Below the pieces are notes generated by a model that was not told where the DNA came from, did no database searches, and worked only from the letters and a program-made list of their open reading frames with translations. 64,000 nt of DNA from Nitrospira sp. (lineage in GTDB: Bacteria > Nitrospirota > Nitrospiria > Nitrospirales > Nitrospiraceae): positions 456,485 through 520,484 of the forward strand of contig JACOEM010000001.1 in the NCBI GenBank assembly GCA_024998565.1, written 5' to 3'. This document shows, one piece after another, positions 17,420-26,926 of this stretch. The translations under genes and the position numbers were made by a program. How positions within the stretch are numbered: the stretch's first letter is position 1; every line of letters starts with the position of its first letter.

Positions 17420-18037
17420 ATGCAAGAGCCGGAATGGAATTCCCGTTGGGAGCGTGTCGCCCGCGTGCTCTGCCCATTTGTGGTGGCAGGGTGCCTGGTG
17501 GTGATGATGCCTCCGGTGAGCCGGGTCGCGATCGATCCCGGCATGCGGGACGTTCCGTTTTCTCGCGCGTCCGAATCGATCACCTCGCTGATTGCCCGCT
17601 CTGCCGCGCAGTACGGGCTCGACCCCGCCCTCCTGCGGGCCGTGATCAAGGTCGAATCGAATTTCAATTCGGAAGCCGTGTCGTCGAAAGGGGCCATCGG
17701 GTTGATGCAGCTCATGCCACTGACCGCGGCGGCGCTCCATGTGCTGGATCCGTTCGATCCGAAAGACAATATCCATGCGGGTGCGGCGCTGCTTCGCCGG
17801 CTCTTGAACCGGTTCGACGGGGACCTTTCGTTGGCGCTGGCTGCGTATCATGTCGGTGAGACGCGAGTCAGGCAGACGCTCGGCACGCCGGCGCTTCCCG
17901 CGACGCAGCTCTATGTCGAACGCGTGCTGGGTCATTACCATCGATTCCGCGCGGAGGCTCATCAGACGGCTTCGCAATCCAGGGCGCGGGAATCAGGCGG
18001 CGAGGTATTCCTGGCTTCTCCTCGGGTGCGTGAATGA
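17420..18037 (+). CDS. Lytic transglycosylase, SLT domain
   Basis: 205 residues. An N-terminal hydrophobic segment (FVVAGCLVVMMPPVSRVA) acts as signal or anchor. The SLT domain begins near SAAQYGLDPALLRAVIKVES, with catalytic Glu in KVESNFN, then the GAIGLMQLMP motif and ALAAYHVGETRV. It cleaves peptidoglycan glycan strands to 1,6-anhydro products. The domain is complete, similar in size to MltC/Slt70 catalytic domains. The start ATG at 17420 has no strong ribosome-binding site. Confidence 0.9.
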   Translation: MQEPEWNSRWERVARVLCPFVVAGCLVVMMPPVSRVAIDPGMRDVPFSRASESITSLIARSAAQYGLDPALLRAVIKVESNFNSEAVSSKGAIGLMQLMPLTAAALHVLDPFDPKDNIHAGAALLRRLLNRFDGDLSLALAAYHVGETRVRQTLGTPALPATQLYVERVLGHYHRFRAEAHQTASQSRARESGGEVFLASPRVRE

Positions 18038-18196
18038 AGCCGGTCTGTGCATTGACAGCTGGCCCGCTGCAGGCATGCGGCGTCGGTTGCATTTTCCGCT
18101 AGGAACGGGTACGGGATTCTGACTCGCGCAATCGCGACGCGACGGCCTCCGGCCGCTAAGCCGGTGGAAACCAGACCACGATTTTTGAGGATAGTG

Positions 18197-19351
18197 ATGA
18201 AGAAAAGCGATCGGACTGCTCGTTTGGCTCAGTCGGATATCCGTGCCATGACCCTCGCTTGTGCCAAGGTGAACGGAATCAATATGTCTCAGGGCGTGTG
18301 CGATACCCCCGTTCCTCCGGTCGTGGTGCAGGGCGCGCAACAGGCGATGGCCCAAGGGCACAACATCTATTCACGCTTTGACGGCATTCTGGAATTGCGG
18401 CAGGCTATCGCCGACAAACTCGCCGCATACAATCGAATCACGGCGGACCCGGACGTCAATATTACGGTGAGCGCCGGCGCCACCGGATCGTTTCAGGCCA
18501 CCTGCATGGCGTTGCTGAATCCCGGCGACGAAGTGATTCTCTTTGAGCCCTTCTACGCCTACCACATTCAGGCGATCGTTGCGGTCGAGGCCGTGCCCCG
18601 CTGTGTGCCGATGCGACCGCCGGACTGGACGGTGGATTTCAAAGGCCTGGAGCAGGCGATCACGTCCAGGACCAAGGCGATCGTCGTGAACACTCCGGGA
18701 AACCCTTCCGGAAAGGTCTTTACACGACGGGAGTTGGAACAGATTGCGGAGACGGCCTGCCGCCATGACGTGATGGTGATCACGGACGAAATTTATGAAT
18801 ATTTCGTGTTCGATGGGCGGGAGCACGTGAGCATGGCGTCTCTCCCCGGGATGGCCGACCGCACCATTACCATCGGGGGTTACTCGAAAACGTTCAGTAT
18901 CACCGGTTGGCGCATCGGCTATAGCGTGGCGGAGGCCACGTGGGCGAAGGCCATCGGCGCGATGAGTGATGTGTTGTATGTCTGCGCGCCAACCCCGCTG
19001 CAGCATGGTGTTGCCGCGGGGATTCGTGCGCTCGGCCCGTCGTTTTACAGCGACCTGACGAAGGAGCATCAGGAAAAGCGCGATCGATTCTGCGACGCGT
19101 TGGCCAAAGCGGGACTGCCCCCTGCCGTGCCGCAGGGCGCGTATTACGTGCTGGCGGATGTCTCCCGGCTACCGGGAAAGACGAGTCGCGAGCGCGCGCT
19201 GTATCTGTTGGACAAGACAGGGGTGGCAGGCGTGCCGGGCGAAGCGTTTTTTGAAGGGCCGGACGGGAGTCGGTTTATGCGATTTTGTATGGCGAAGACC
19301 GACACAGATCTGGAGCGAGCCAGTCAGGCGATCGAACGATTCAGGTCATAA
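18197..19351 (+). CDS. Pyridoxal-phosphate aminotransferase, class I/II
   Basis: 384 residues. Fold-type I features are present: NTPGNPSGKVFTRRELE, the Asp of VITDEIYEYFVFDG, the PLP Lys at about residue 231 in GGYSKTFSITGWRIGY, and the C-terminal carboxylate-binding Arg in GSRFMRFCMAK. It most resembles aspartate/tyrosine/kynurenine-type aminotransferases; the exact substrate cannot be read from sequence. GAGGATAG precedes the ATG at 18197. It stands alone; a repeat A derivative follows. Confidence 0.88.
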   Translation: MKKSDRTARLAQSDIRAMTLACAKVNGINMSQGVCDTPVPPVVVQGAQQAMAQGHNIYSRFDGILELRQAIADKLAAYNRITADPDVNITVSAGATGSFQATCMALLNPGDEVILFEPFYAYHIQAIVAVEAVPRCVPMRPPDWTVDFKGLEQAITSRTKAIVVNTPGNPSGKVFTRRELEQIAETACRHDVMVITDEIYEYFVFDGREHVSMASLPGMADRTITIGGYSKTFSITGWRIGYSVAEATWAKAIGAMSDVLYVCAPTPLQHGVAAGIRALGPSFYSDLTKEHQEKRDRFCDALAKAGLPPAVPQGAYYVLADVSRLPGKTSRERALYLLDKTGVAGVPGEAFFEGPDGSRFMRFCMAKTDTDLERASQAIERFRS

Positions 19352-19358
19352 GCTAGCA

Positions 19359-19493
19359 GGATCCGGTAAAAGGCCGTCAGCGACGTTCTCGCCCGACACT
19401 GCCGCTGGTTAGCCGGGCCCGTTTCAGCGTGACCGCGTCTGCCAGGACGCGGTTCTCGTCATCGCCCCCGGGTGGCCTTTTTTCGAGCTATCC
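19359..19493. repeat. Repeat family A, degenerate copy
   Basis: Left end GGATCCGGTAAAAGGCCGTC and right end GGCCTTTTTTCGAGCTATCC are imperfect inverted repeats, and GCGACGTTCTCGCCCGACA matches the family core. It starts 8 bp after the stop of the aminotransferase gene. The following 200 bp up to the promoter at 19707 hold no supported gene. Confidence 0.5.
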
Positions 19494-19706
19494 AGCGATA
19501 CAGCCCGATCAATTTCCACACACTGACGCCCTGTCGATTGAGACGATTCAGGGTGAGGAATCGGCCCTGGATAGGAGGCGGCCGGGTGAGGCGTGACGTT
19601 CTCGCGGGCTCACCCGCTGGCCTCGAAATGGTTGCGCGGCCGGCTGGTGGCGCAATATGAGACAATCGGTGCAACTGGTTGAAATGAGCCACAATTCACA
19701 TGATGC

Positions 19707-19735
19707 TTGAGACAGGCGGGTATGCGTGGTAAATA
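19707..19735 (+). promoter_or_regulatory. Sigma70-type promoter for the lipoprotein at 19795
   Basis: TTGAGA at 19707-19712, a 17-bp spacer, then TAAATA at 19730-19735. This predicts transcription from about 19742, giving a leader of some 50 bases. The region is clearly more A+T-rich than its surroundings. Confidence 0.5.
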
Positions 19736-19794
19736 AATAGTTTCGAAGAAACACAAGAAGAAGAGTGCGTACGGAAACACTAGGGATTCACACG

Positions 19795-20280
19795 ATGAAG
19801 TTGAACCGTCTGTCGTTCTTGTCGATCTGCTTCGGTGCGCTGGTGTTGCAGGCCTGTAGTCATGCGCCACGGCCACAGGAGGCTTCCTGGGCGGAGCCTG
19901 TGTCGGGGGAAATTTCCCTCCATCGGGCTGAACATGCGGTCCTTGCAGGCGAATGGGAATATGAGGAAAGCGGGATGGTGGTGCCGTTGAGATTGGATCA
20001 ATTCGGCAACGGTTCGTATGACTTTAAGGATGGACGGTTTCGGACGGATGTCCTCTCCGATCACCGTTGGGCCGGGGCCTGGGCTCAACGGGAAAACGAT
20101 CGGGAAGGCGGATTCGAGATCACCCTGTCGCCAGACTACTTGGAAGGCGAAGGTCGTTGGTGGTACACACGCATCGAGAGTGATGCCGCGCCGACCAAGG
20201 CCGGTGGAACGTTCCACGTGATGAAGGTGCAATCGATCGTCGAGAACCAGCCTGTGCCCGGCGCGCGCGCCTCCCAGTAG
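19795..20280 (+). CDS. Hypothetical lipoprotein
   Basis: 161 residues. The signal sequence MKLNRLSFLSICFGALVLQ ends at lipobox LQAC. The mature part contains GEWEYEESGMVVPLRLDQFG and VGGTHVM-like beta strands, perhaps a lipocalin-like or calycin-type barrel, but I do not recognise the family. The ATG at 19795 starts the signal peptide; an upstream in-frame start at 19765 would add a polar extension. It is convergent with the oxidoreductase gene. Confidence 0.75.
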   Translation: MKLNRLSFLSICFGALVLQACSHAPRPQEASWAEPVSGEISLHRAEHAVLAGEWEYEESGMVVPLRLDQFGNGSYDFKDGRFRTDVLSDHRWAGAWAQRENDREGGFEITLSPDYLEGEGRWWYTRIESDAAPTKAGGTFHVMKVQSIVENQPVPGARASQ

Positions 20281-20289
20281 AGACCAGAG

Positions 20290-21159
20290 TCACGTGCCGG
20301 CAACGGGGTCCACCCGTTCATAGAGCGCTGAGTAGTCCACATCTCCCAGCCCCAGGGCAATCGTGTCGATGAGCAGTGATCGGACGCCCGGAAGTCCGCC
20401 GGGAGAGAGCTGGGCGCTGTCTGCGGCGGCGAGGGTCAACTCCACATCTTTCAGCAGGTGGCGGGTCGAAAAGTTCGGCCGGGCATAGTTGCGTTCCGCC
20501 AGTCGAGGCAACTTCTTATCGAACGTCGGTGCATACAGCGCACTCTTGCGTAACACCGCCATAAAATTCTCCACATCGACCCCGCCACGGCGGATGAGTC
20601 CCAGACTGAGGGCGAACGCTGCCGTTTCTGCGGCAATGAGCTGATTCAGCGCCAGCTTCATCACGGCGGCTTTTCCGACCGGGCCGATCAGGCGCACGTC
20701 CGAACTGAGGGCCTGCAGGAGCGGTGCCCATGCGGCATAACGCTCCGGAGTCGCACCGACCATGATCAGCAGGGCGCCCGATTTGGCTTCGGCGATACTT
20801 CCCAGCACCGGCGCTTCCAAGTACTGTCCGCCGAGGCGCTCGATCTCTTCTCCGATCGAGCAACTTTCCGACGGGCCGATCGTGCCCATCTGAATGATGG
20901 TGCGTCCGCCGAGCGCCTGGCTGGTGGAGGGATCGAGCAGCACGGCACGGATAGCCGCCGCGTCTGCCAACAGGAGGATGACCACCTCTGCAGCGGCGAT
21001 GGCTTCTACCGCAGTCGAGGCGATGTGAAGACCCTGTTGCCGCAGCGACAGGGTCTTTTCAGGGGTACGATTATAGGCCGACAGGTGATGACCGGTGGCA
21101 TGCAGCCGTTCGGCCACCGCCTGCCCCAGCAACCCTGTGCCTAGCAAGGCCACATTCAT
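20290..21159 (-). CDS. NAD(P)-dependent beta-hydroxyacid dehydrogenase family protein
   Basis: 289 residues. The N-terminal Rossmann motif is VALLGTGLLGQAVAERL; the family catalytic Lys lies in GKAAVMKLALNQLIAAETAA. This is the 3-hydroxyisobutyrate dehydrogenase / GLYR family. Members reduce small aldehyde or keto acids such as succinic semialdehyde or glyoxylate. GGAGG is 8 bases upstream of the ATG at 21159. It follows the cysQ-like gene on the same strand after 65 bp, so the two may share a transcript. Confidence 0.88.
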   Translation of the reverse strand: MNVALLGTGLLGQAVAERLHATGHHLSAYNRTPEKTLSLRQQGLHIASTAVEAIAAAEVVILLLADAAAIRAVLLDPSTSQALGGRTIIQMGTIGPSESCSIGEEIERLGGQYLEAPVLGSIAEAKSGALLIMVGATPERYAAWAPLLQALSSDVRLIGPVGKAAVMKLALNQLIAAETAAFALSLGLIRRGGVDVENFMAVLRKSALYAPTFDKKLPRLAERNYARPNFSTRHLLKDVELTLAAADSAQLSPGGLPGVRSLLIDTIALGLGDVDYSALYERVDPVAGT

Positions 21160-21224
21160 ATGGAAAACCTCCATCCTGTATGCGAGACGGTCATCGTACA
21201 GAGAAGCGGCCGCGGTTGAAAGGG

Positions 21225-22037
21225 TCAAGGGAGAGGGGCGCGAAGGTCTCTACTTGCGGCACTGAGTTGAATGAGGTGTGTGCGCGTCGGTGTGGTCAGG
21301 TCTGTGCCGATGGCCAAGGTGCCCTTCACCCTGGGATCGGCGCGGTTGAACGTAAACGGATGGCCTGCGGCCGTGGTGGCGCGCCCTCCGCTTTCTTCGA
21401 TCAACAGGACGCCGGCGGCGATGTCCCACTCATTGCCCCCTTCCAGCGTCACGACGGCATCGGCCTGTCCGGCTGCGACCAGGGCGAGGGCGTAAGCAAT
21501 AGATCCGATCGGACGGCAATGGAGATGGGGCTCCAGGGCCTGAAAGCGGCCGACCCGGAGTTCCCATGGATTCACGAGCGCGAGTGGGCGCTCCGGCGGG
21601 GTGAACGGAGCCTGGCCGGCTTCTGCCTGGCGCTCAACGCGGATGCCCTGGCCGCGAATGGCCGAGAAGAATTCACCGGTCGCGGGATTGAAGATGGCTG
21701 CAACGGCCGGCATGCCCTGCTCAACGAGCGCCACTGAGAGGGAGAATTCCGGCAGGCCTCGCACGAATGAGCGCGTTCCATCGATCGGATCGACGATCCA
21801 GACCCGTGATCTGGTCAGGCGATTGTGGTTGTCCTCGGTTTCCTCCGACAACCAGCCATCCTCCGGAAATGCCGCCGACAAATGGTCCCGAAGGATCTGA
21901 TTGACCGCCAGGTCGGCAGAGGTGACGGGTGACTGATCCGGCTTGGTGTAGGTGTCGAATCCGGTGGCCGCCATTCGAAGGGCTTCACGCCCGGCCCGCC
22001 TCATGGCTTCCGACAAGATGCTGAGTTCATGATCCAT
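21225..22037 (-). CDS. Inositol-monophosphatase family protein, CysQ/HisN-like
   Basis: 270 residues. All metal-binding motifs are present: EETED near residue 69, WIVDPIDGTRSFVRG, and NEWDIAAGVLLIEESGG. Members dephosphorylate inositol phosphate, histidinol phosphate or 3'-phosphoadenosine 5'-phosphate. WIVDPIDGTRSFVRG and overall length suit either CysQ or the HisN-type histidinol phosphatase; I cannot separate them. The start may be the GTG at 22043 instead, which has GGGAG five bases upstream. Confidence 0.88.
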   Translation of the reverse strand: MDHELSILSEAMRRAGREALRMAATGFDTYTKPDQSPVTSADLAVNQILRDHLSAAFPEDGWLSEETEDNHNRLTRSRVWIVDPIDGTRSFVRGLPEFSLSVALVEQGMPAVAAIFNPATGEFFSAIRGQGIRVERQAEAGQAPFTPPERPLALVNPWELRVGRFQALEPHLHCRPIGSIAYALALVAAGQADAVVTLEGGNEWDIAAGVLLIEESGGRATTAAGHPFTFNRADPRVKGTLAIGTDLTTPTRTHLIQLSAASRDLRAPLP

Positions 22038-22179
22038 CGTCACAGGGGCTCCCGGTTCGCAGAGAAGGGTGATGGCTGCATGTCTTCACCGTACCAGGTC
22101 TTGGCTCGGGAGCAAAGCCCGGAGTGGCGGGCACCGCTTCCGCTCTTGACCCTCCCTCCGGTTCCGCGTACAAGCTGGA

Positions 22180-23244
22180 ATGACGATGAAGTTGAAGCAC
22201 AAACATTCCCGCAAAGCGGGGTTGCCGCCCGGCACGCTGGTCCATATCGGCGAAAAAAAGTCCGAGACGGTCACGATCTCGGTGTACGAATACGGCGAGG
22301 GACAGTTTCAAGAGCGAACGGTGTCGAAACCGGACGAGATCGCGATGACGGGGGAGCCGACGGTCCGATGGGTGGACGTCGGCGGCATCCACAAGATGGA
22401 GGTGCTGGAGAGTTTCGGGAAAATGTTCGGCCTCCATCCCTTGCTGCTGGAAGATATCGCGAATACCGACCAACGTCCGAAACTCGACGACTACGGCTCG
22501 TACGGATATGTGGTGCTCAAGATGCTGTACGAAGGGGACCGGGAGGGCGATATCAATGTCGAGCAGGTCAGCCTGGTATTCGGTGAGAACTTTCTCCTGT
22601 CGTTTCAAGAGAACGGCGGGGATGTCTTTCAAGGTGTGAAGGAACGGCTGCGGAACGGGAAAGGCCGGTTACGTCATGCCGGCGCGGATTATCTCTTGTA
22701 CGCCCTGATGGACTCGATTGTGGACCGGTATTTCGTCATTCTGGAGACGCTGGGAGAAAGAATTGAAGCGCTCCAGGATCTGTGCGTCACGAACCCCGGT
22801 CCGGAGACATTGCGCGATATCCACGGCCTCAAGCGGCAACTGCTGTTTCTGCGTCGCTCCGTCTGGCCGCTCCGGGATGTGATGAACAATTTGTCGCGTT
22901 CGGACGGCCAATTTCTGCAGGGTTCGACGAAGGTGTTTTTCCGCGATGTCTATGACCACATCATTCAGATCGGCGATACGATCGAGACCTTGCGCGAAAT
23001 GGTGTCGTCCATGATGGAAGTGTATCTCTCCAGCGTGAGCTATCGCTTGAACGGCGTCATGAAAGTGTTGACGATCATCACGACTATTTTCATGCCGCTC
23101 AGCTTTATCGCCAGCATCTACGGGATGAATTTCGAGCACATGCCGGAATTAAAATCGCCCTGGGGATATCCAGCCGTACTCGGCGTCATGGCCGCAACCG
23201 GGCTGGCCATGCTGTATTTTTTCAAGCAAAAGAAGTGGCTGTGA
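22180..23244 (+). CDS. corA: Magnesium/cobalt transporter CorA
   Basis: 354 residues. A long cytoplasmic domain (EKKSETVTISVYEYGEGQFQ onward) precedes two C-terminal membrane helices with the selectivity motif YGMNF between them, in ASIYGMNFEHMPEL. The C-terminus KQKKWL is basic as in other CorA proteins. It forms a pentameric Mg2+ channel. It is divergent from the cysQ-like gene. The start could be the second Met at 22186. No riboswitch-like leader is seen in the 140-bp gap. Confidence 0.92.
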   Translation: MTMKLKHKHSRKAGLPPGTLVHIGEKKSETVTISVYEYGEGQFQERTVSKPDEIAMTGEPTVRWVDVGGIHKMEVLESFGKMFGLHPLLLEDIANTDQRPKLDDYGSYGYVVLKMLYEGDREGDINVEQVSLVFGENFLLSFQENGGDVFQGVKERLRNGKGRLRHAGADYLLYALMDSIVDRYFVILETLGERIEALQDLCVTNPGPETLRDIHGLKRQLLFLRRSVWPLRDVMNNLSRSDGQFLQGSTKVFFRDVYDHIIQIGDTIETLREMVSSMMEVYLSSVSYRLNGVMKVLTIITTIFMPLSFIASIYGMNFEHMPELKSPWGYPAVLGVMAATGLAMLYFFKQKKWL

Positions 23245-23264
23245 TGGTGTGCAGAATGGGGCCG

Positions 23265-23654
23265 TCAATCCAAGACTTCAGCGCGATCCACAAAGTAGGC
23301 GGTCTCTCCGAAGCAGGTGGTGGGGATATAGCGGAATTCCTTATAATGGAGGACCACTCGTTTTCCCATCTGCCCGTCGAGTTTCTTGGCCACGGCATCA
23401 TCCCACACGCTGAAACTCCATAATACCGGTGCGACGCCGGGCACAGTCGTCATGGCGAGTTCGCCTTCCTGGGTCTTGCAAATCCACCCTTTCCGAGAAA
23501 GCTTCTGGAGATAACCTACGCGGTCTCCGTCTGAATAACTCCAGTTGAAGATGATCAGGAGATAGGCGGCCCCGCCGAAAAAGAGCAACGTGAAGAGAAG
23601 TTTCGGTCTCCACAGCCAGGCTACCGGAAACAGAATGGTTTCCCACCACGTCAT
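23265..23654 (-). CDS. Conserved membrane protein of unknown function
   Basis: 129 residues with one N-terminal transmembrane segment (LLFTLLFFGGAAYLLIIFNW). The soluble part has GDRVGYLQKLSRKGWICKTQ followed by EGELAM, a block conserved in small proteins of many bacteria, some mislabelled as dehydrogenases. AAAGGAG lies 9 bases before the ATG at 23654. It sits just downstream of leuD (23-bp gap on the same strand) and may be co-transcribed with it, but a metabolic link is not indicated. Confidence 0.82.
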   Translation of the reverse strand: MTWWETILFPVAWLWRPKLLFTLLFFGGAAYLLIIFNWSYSDGDRVGYLQKLSRKGWICKTQEGELAMTTVPGVAPVLWSFSVWDDAVAKKLDGQMGKRVVLHYKEFRYIPTTCFGETAYFVDRAEVLD

Positions 23655-23677
23655 GGGGAGCGCTCCTTTCCCGACGG

Positions 23678-24298
23678 TTAGCGTACGTCTTGAAACAGCC
23701 AGGGGGCTTGTGTGCGGCGGCGTTGCTCGTATTCCGTGATCCGACCGGCATGTTGGAGCGTGAGGCCGATCGCGTCCAATCCTCGATACAGGCAATCTTT
23801 TCGAAACGGATCGATCTCGAAATGGTAGGTCGCGCCGTCCGGCGTCGTGACCTGCTGCGCCGCCAGGTCCACCGTCAGCTGATAGCCTTCACGGGCCGTC
23901 ACGCCTTCGAACAGGGCTTGGATTTCTGACCCCTTCAGCACCACCGGGAGAATGCCGTTTTGAAAGCAGTTGTTGTAGAAGATGTCCGCGAAGCTGGGGG
24001 CGAGGACGCAACGGAACCCTTGATCGAGCAACGCCCAAGGTGCATGTTCACGCGACGATCCGCAGCCGAAGTTATCCCGCGCCAGTAGAATCGTGGCCTT
24101 CTGATAACGAGGCTGGTTCAGGAAGAAGGCGGGATCCTGCGAGCCATCCTTCAGCCGCCGCCAATCGTAGAACAGTCCTTCGCGCAGGCCCGTCCGCTTG
24201 ATGGTCTTCAAAAACTGTTTCGGAATGATCTGATCGGTATCGACATTGAGCCGGTCCAAGGGAGCGACCAGTCCGGTGAGTGTTGTGAATGCGTCCAT
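23678..24298 (-). CDS. leuD: 3-isopropylmalate dehydratase small subunit LeuD
   Basis: 206 residues, the normal length. N-terminal [16 protein letters not shown] and [20 protein letters not shown] are the swivel-domain signatures of the isopropylmalate isomerase small subunit. With LeuC it converts 2-isopropylmalate to 3-isopropylmalate in leucine synthesis. GAGGA precedes the ATG by five bases. The large subunit gene lies 86 bp upstream on the same strand. Confidence 0.96.
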   Translation of the reverse strand: MDAFTTLTGLVAPLDRLNVDTDQIIPKQFLKTIKRTGLREGLFYDWRRLKDGSQDPAFFLNQPRYQKATILLARDNFGCGSSREHAPWALLDQGFRCVLAPSFADIFYNNCFQNGILPVVLKGSEIQALFEGVTAREGYQLTVDLAAQQVTTPDGATYHFEIDPFRKDCLYRGLDAIGLTLQHAGRITEYEQRRRTQAPWLFQDVR

Positions 24299-24384
24299 AG
24301 ATGTCCTCGTGTGTCCTCTTCGGCTTCGTGCCTGACGGGCATCGACTCAATCGCGCCGCTGGCAGTTCCAGAATGCGTCCTGGC

Positions 24385-25788
24385 TTACGACCAGTGACGG
24401 ATATCGACGAAATGTCCTTCGACGGCGGCGGCCACGGCCATTGCCGGCGATACCAGATGAGTTCGTCCGCCGGCTCCCTGACGCCCTTCGAAGTTCCGGT
24501 TGCTGGTTGATGCGCATCGTTCCCCGGGTTGCAGAACGTCGGCGTTCATCGCCAGGCACATGCTGCAGCCCGCTTCCCGCCATTCGAATCCCGATTCCTT
24601 GAAGATACGATCCAGGCCTTCTTGTTCCGCCTGCTGCTTCACGAGTCCCGATCCGGGGACCACCATGGCATGCACGGTGCTGGCGACTTTTTTCCCCTTG
24701 GCGAAGGAGGCGGCCAGGCGGAGGTCTTCAATCCTGGAATTGGTACAGGATCCGATGAATACCTTGTCGATCTTGATGTCGCGGATCGGCATGCCGGGCA
24801 GCAACGCCATGTACTCAAGGGCCCGTTCCGTCGCCTGGCGGAGTTTGTCGTCCCCCATAGTGCGAGGGTCGGGAACGTTCCCGTCCACGCCGGTGACCAT
24901 CCCCGGGCTGGTACCCCAAGTAACTTGCGGAGCGATCGTTTCGGCTCGCAACTCTACGACGGCGTCATACTTCGCACCGGGATCGGTGGCGAGTTGCCGC
25001 CAGGCCGTCACGGCCTGATCCCAGAGGGCACCCTTCGGAGCCATCGGGCGGCCTTTAATATAGGCAAAAGTGGTTTCGTCCGGTGCCACCATGCCGGCGC
25101 GGGCTCCGCCCTCGATCGACATGTTGCAGAGGGTCATACGGCCTTCCATGCTGAGCGCGCGAATGGCCGACCCGGTGTACTCAATTACGTATCCCGTTCC
25201 GCCGGCCGTGCCGATTTTTCCGATAATGGCCAGAATGACATCCTTGGCGGAGCAGCGGGGCGACAGTTGCCCGTCGACGCGGACTTCCATGGTCTTAGGG
25301 CGTTTCTGAACCAGGCATTGCGTCGCCAGGACATGTTCGACCTCGCTGGTGCCGATGCCGAACGCCAGCGCGCCGAAGGCTCCATGGGTCGAGGTGTGAG
25401 AATCGCCGCACACGATCGTCATGCCCGGCAGTGTGAACCCTTGCTCAGGGCCGATGACGTGCACCACACCCTGCCGGATGTCGTTCATGCCGAACATCGT
25501 GATGCCGAACGTCTTGCAGTTATCGTCCAGTGTCTGAATCTGTTTGGCGCTGATCGGGTCGGCGATGGCCACGCGGCGGTCGGTCGTGGGGACGTTGTGG
25601 TCGGGGACGGCCAGCGCGGCGCCCGGTCTGCGCGGGGTCCGGCCGGCCACGGCCAACCCTTCGAAGGCCTGCGGTGAGGTCACTTCATGCACTAAGTGGC
25701 GGTCGATATAGAGCAACGTGGTCCCGTCCGGTTCCGCCCGAACCACGTGGTCGTTCCAGATTTTGTCGAATAATGTCTGTGCAGCCAT
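24385..25788 (-). CDS. leuC: 3-isopropylmalate dehydratase large subunit LeuC
   Basis: 467 residues. It carries the aconitase-family [4Fe-4S] ligands: [20 protein letters not shown] near residues 131-150, and two later Cys in [14 protein letters not shown] and [26 protein letters not shown] directly precedes the ATG. leuC-leuD is a short operon here; leuA and leuB are not in the window. No leucine leader peptide is visible upstream. Confidence 0.96.
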   Translation of the reverse strand: MAAQTLFDKIWNDHVVRAEPDGTTLLYIDRHLVHEVTSPQAFEGLAVAGRTPRRPGAALAVPDHNVPTTDRRVAIADPISAKQIQTLDDNCKTFGITMFGMNDIRQGVVHVIGPEQGFTLPGMTIVCGDSHTSTHGAFGALAFGIGTSEVEHVLATQCLVQKRPKTMEVRVDGQLSPRCSAKDVILAIIGKIGTAGGTGYVIEYTGSAIRALSMEGRMTLCNMSIEGGARAGMVAPDETTFAYIKGRPMAPKGALWDQAVTAWRQLATDPGAKYDAVVELRAETIAPQVTWGTSPGMVTGVDGNVPDPRTMGDDKLRQATERALEYMALLPGMPIRDIKIDKVFIGSCTNSRIEDLRLAASFAKGKKVASTVHAMVVPGSGLVKQQAEQEGLDRIFKESGFEWREAGCSMCLAMNADVLQPGERCASTSNRNFEGRQGAGGRTHLVSPAMAVAAAVEGHFVDIRHWS

Positions 25789-25948
25789 GGCGATACTCCT
25801 TGTAGACCCGCCCCGTTGCCAGTGATTGAAGGCGCAGCAGCGGTGCGGGCCTATTATATATGCGAGCAGGCCTATGGCATCAAGGGCAAAGGGGGGTCGG
25901 AAGAAATTGCCTCTTTAGATTTTAAAACCGGGGACCGATACAGTCTGC

Positions 25949-26182
25949 ATGGAACAGGAACCGGTCGACGCCGAACGCATCACGATTCCCCGCTGGACGA
26001 TCAAACGCGATCCCCGGGCGCTGGGCTGCACGATCTGCGGATCGGCGATCGTGAAAATTACCGCCGAATGGCGGCAGGTTTCGTTCTGTACTTGCCGGTT
26101 GATCGAGTATCGTGTGCTGCCGCGCGCTCCCAAAGCGCTTCCCGCTCCGTCCCCGGCGGCAGACGTACGAAAAGAACCCTAA
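25949..26182 (+). CDS. Small cysteine-containing protein, probable
   Basis: 77 residues. CTICGSAIVKITAEWRQVSF followed by CTC provides three or four Cys that could bind zinc. Third-codon positions are G/C-rich like neighbouring genes, supporting translation. The C-terminus is Pro/Ala-rich. No known family. It lies in the 500-bp gap between leuC and the exported protein at 26284, where no other gene is supported. The start has no strong ribosome-binding site. Confidence 0.5.
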   Translation: MEQEPVDAERITIPRWTIKRDPRALGCTICGSAIVKITAEWRQVSFCTCRLIEYRVLPRAPKALPAPSPAADVRKEP

Positions 26183-26283
26183 TTTCGTTGAGTGTCTGAC
26201 AATCTCCGAACCTCAGCCAGGCTTGTCTTCAGGCAAGCTCCGGGCATGGGTCTGGAGAGATCATTCTTGAAACGGAGGATCGT

Positions 26284-26835
26284 ATGGCACGATGGCTCGG
26301 GGTATTCCTGTTCGCGGGTTGCCTGGGTGTGGCTGGTTGGTGTCCGGCCGAGGCGAAGGACCATGCTGTGGCAAAGTCGCTGACGCGAACCGGGCTAGCC
26401 GGTCACGGGCAGTTTTCCCGGGCCTGCGCGTCAGACGATGTGCTCGGAAATTGGCAACTGGTTGCCTTCGATTCCTCGTATCGGTTCCGAAACCCGCAGG
26501 CCCCGTATCTGTTTCCTCACCAAGCGTTTCAATACTCGCAGCGGGGTGGTGCCAAATCGGCCCACTCGCTCCAGCCGCTCTCCGGCGATCCGGACCAGCT
26601 GTTTGAGGCGGTGCCATTGGACATGACCTATCGAGTCGAACGAAAAGGCCGCGTCGTCCTCAAGTCAAAGGCGCATGATGAGACGGTGGAAACCTGGACC
26701 TGCAAGGTGATTACGGAAGATCCCGAGGGCATGGGAGATCAACCCATGCTGCAACGCGGCGATCTGGTGATGACCTTGATGGGAAGCCACGGGCAGGGGT
26801 TGTTTGTCCGTCATTTGAGAAAACGCGCCGCATAA
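26284..26835 (+). CDS. Hypothetical exported protein
   Basis: 183 residues. GGAGG lies 6 bases before the ATG. The signal peptide MARWLGVFLFAGCLGVAGWC ends near AEAKD. The mature part begins with basic residues and includes a lipocalin-like opening (SDDVLGNWQLVAFDSSYRFR) and VTYR-type beta strands, with a C-terminal QRGDLVMTLMGSHGQGLFVR. The family is not recognised. It lies upstream of and co-directional with the MEKHLA gene. Confidence 0.75.
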   Translation: MARWLGVFLFAGCLGVAGWCPAEAKDHAVAKSLTRTGLAGHGQFSRACASDDVLGNWQLVAFDSSYRFRNPQAPYLFPHQAFQYSQRGGAKSAHSLQPLSGDPDQLFEAVPLDMTYRVERKGRVVLKSKAHDETVETWTCKVITEDPEGMGDQPMLQRGDLVMTLMGSHGQGLFVRHLRKRAA

Positions 26836-26926
26836 CCCGCTTGGCATGGAGCGGGGAGGCGTGCTACTACCGGCACGTTCGTCATGCGTCGGGGACAACG
26901 CATCGACCTATTCCGCCGAGGGGGCC

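Noticed and set aside
17183-17977. A 264-codon minus-strand frame across the lipoprotein and lytic transglycosylase genes
   Set aside because: It crosses two well-supported genes on the other strand and reads as Arg/His-rich low-complexity protein.
19459-19692. A 77-codon minus-strand frame downstream of the aminotransferase
   Set aside because: Partly inside the degenerate repeat A copy and rich in Arg/Pro without pattern.
22044-22179. A magnesium riboswitch before corA
   Set aside because: The 136-bp divergent gap shows no M-box-like helices or terminator hairpin.
24529-25677. A 382-codon open frame on the plus strand opposite leuC
   Set aside because: It is antisense to a well-conserved gene with all catalytic motifs. 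Its composition is what high G+C third positions produce on the opposite strand, and it has no ribosome-binding site.
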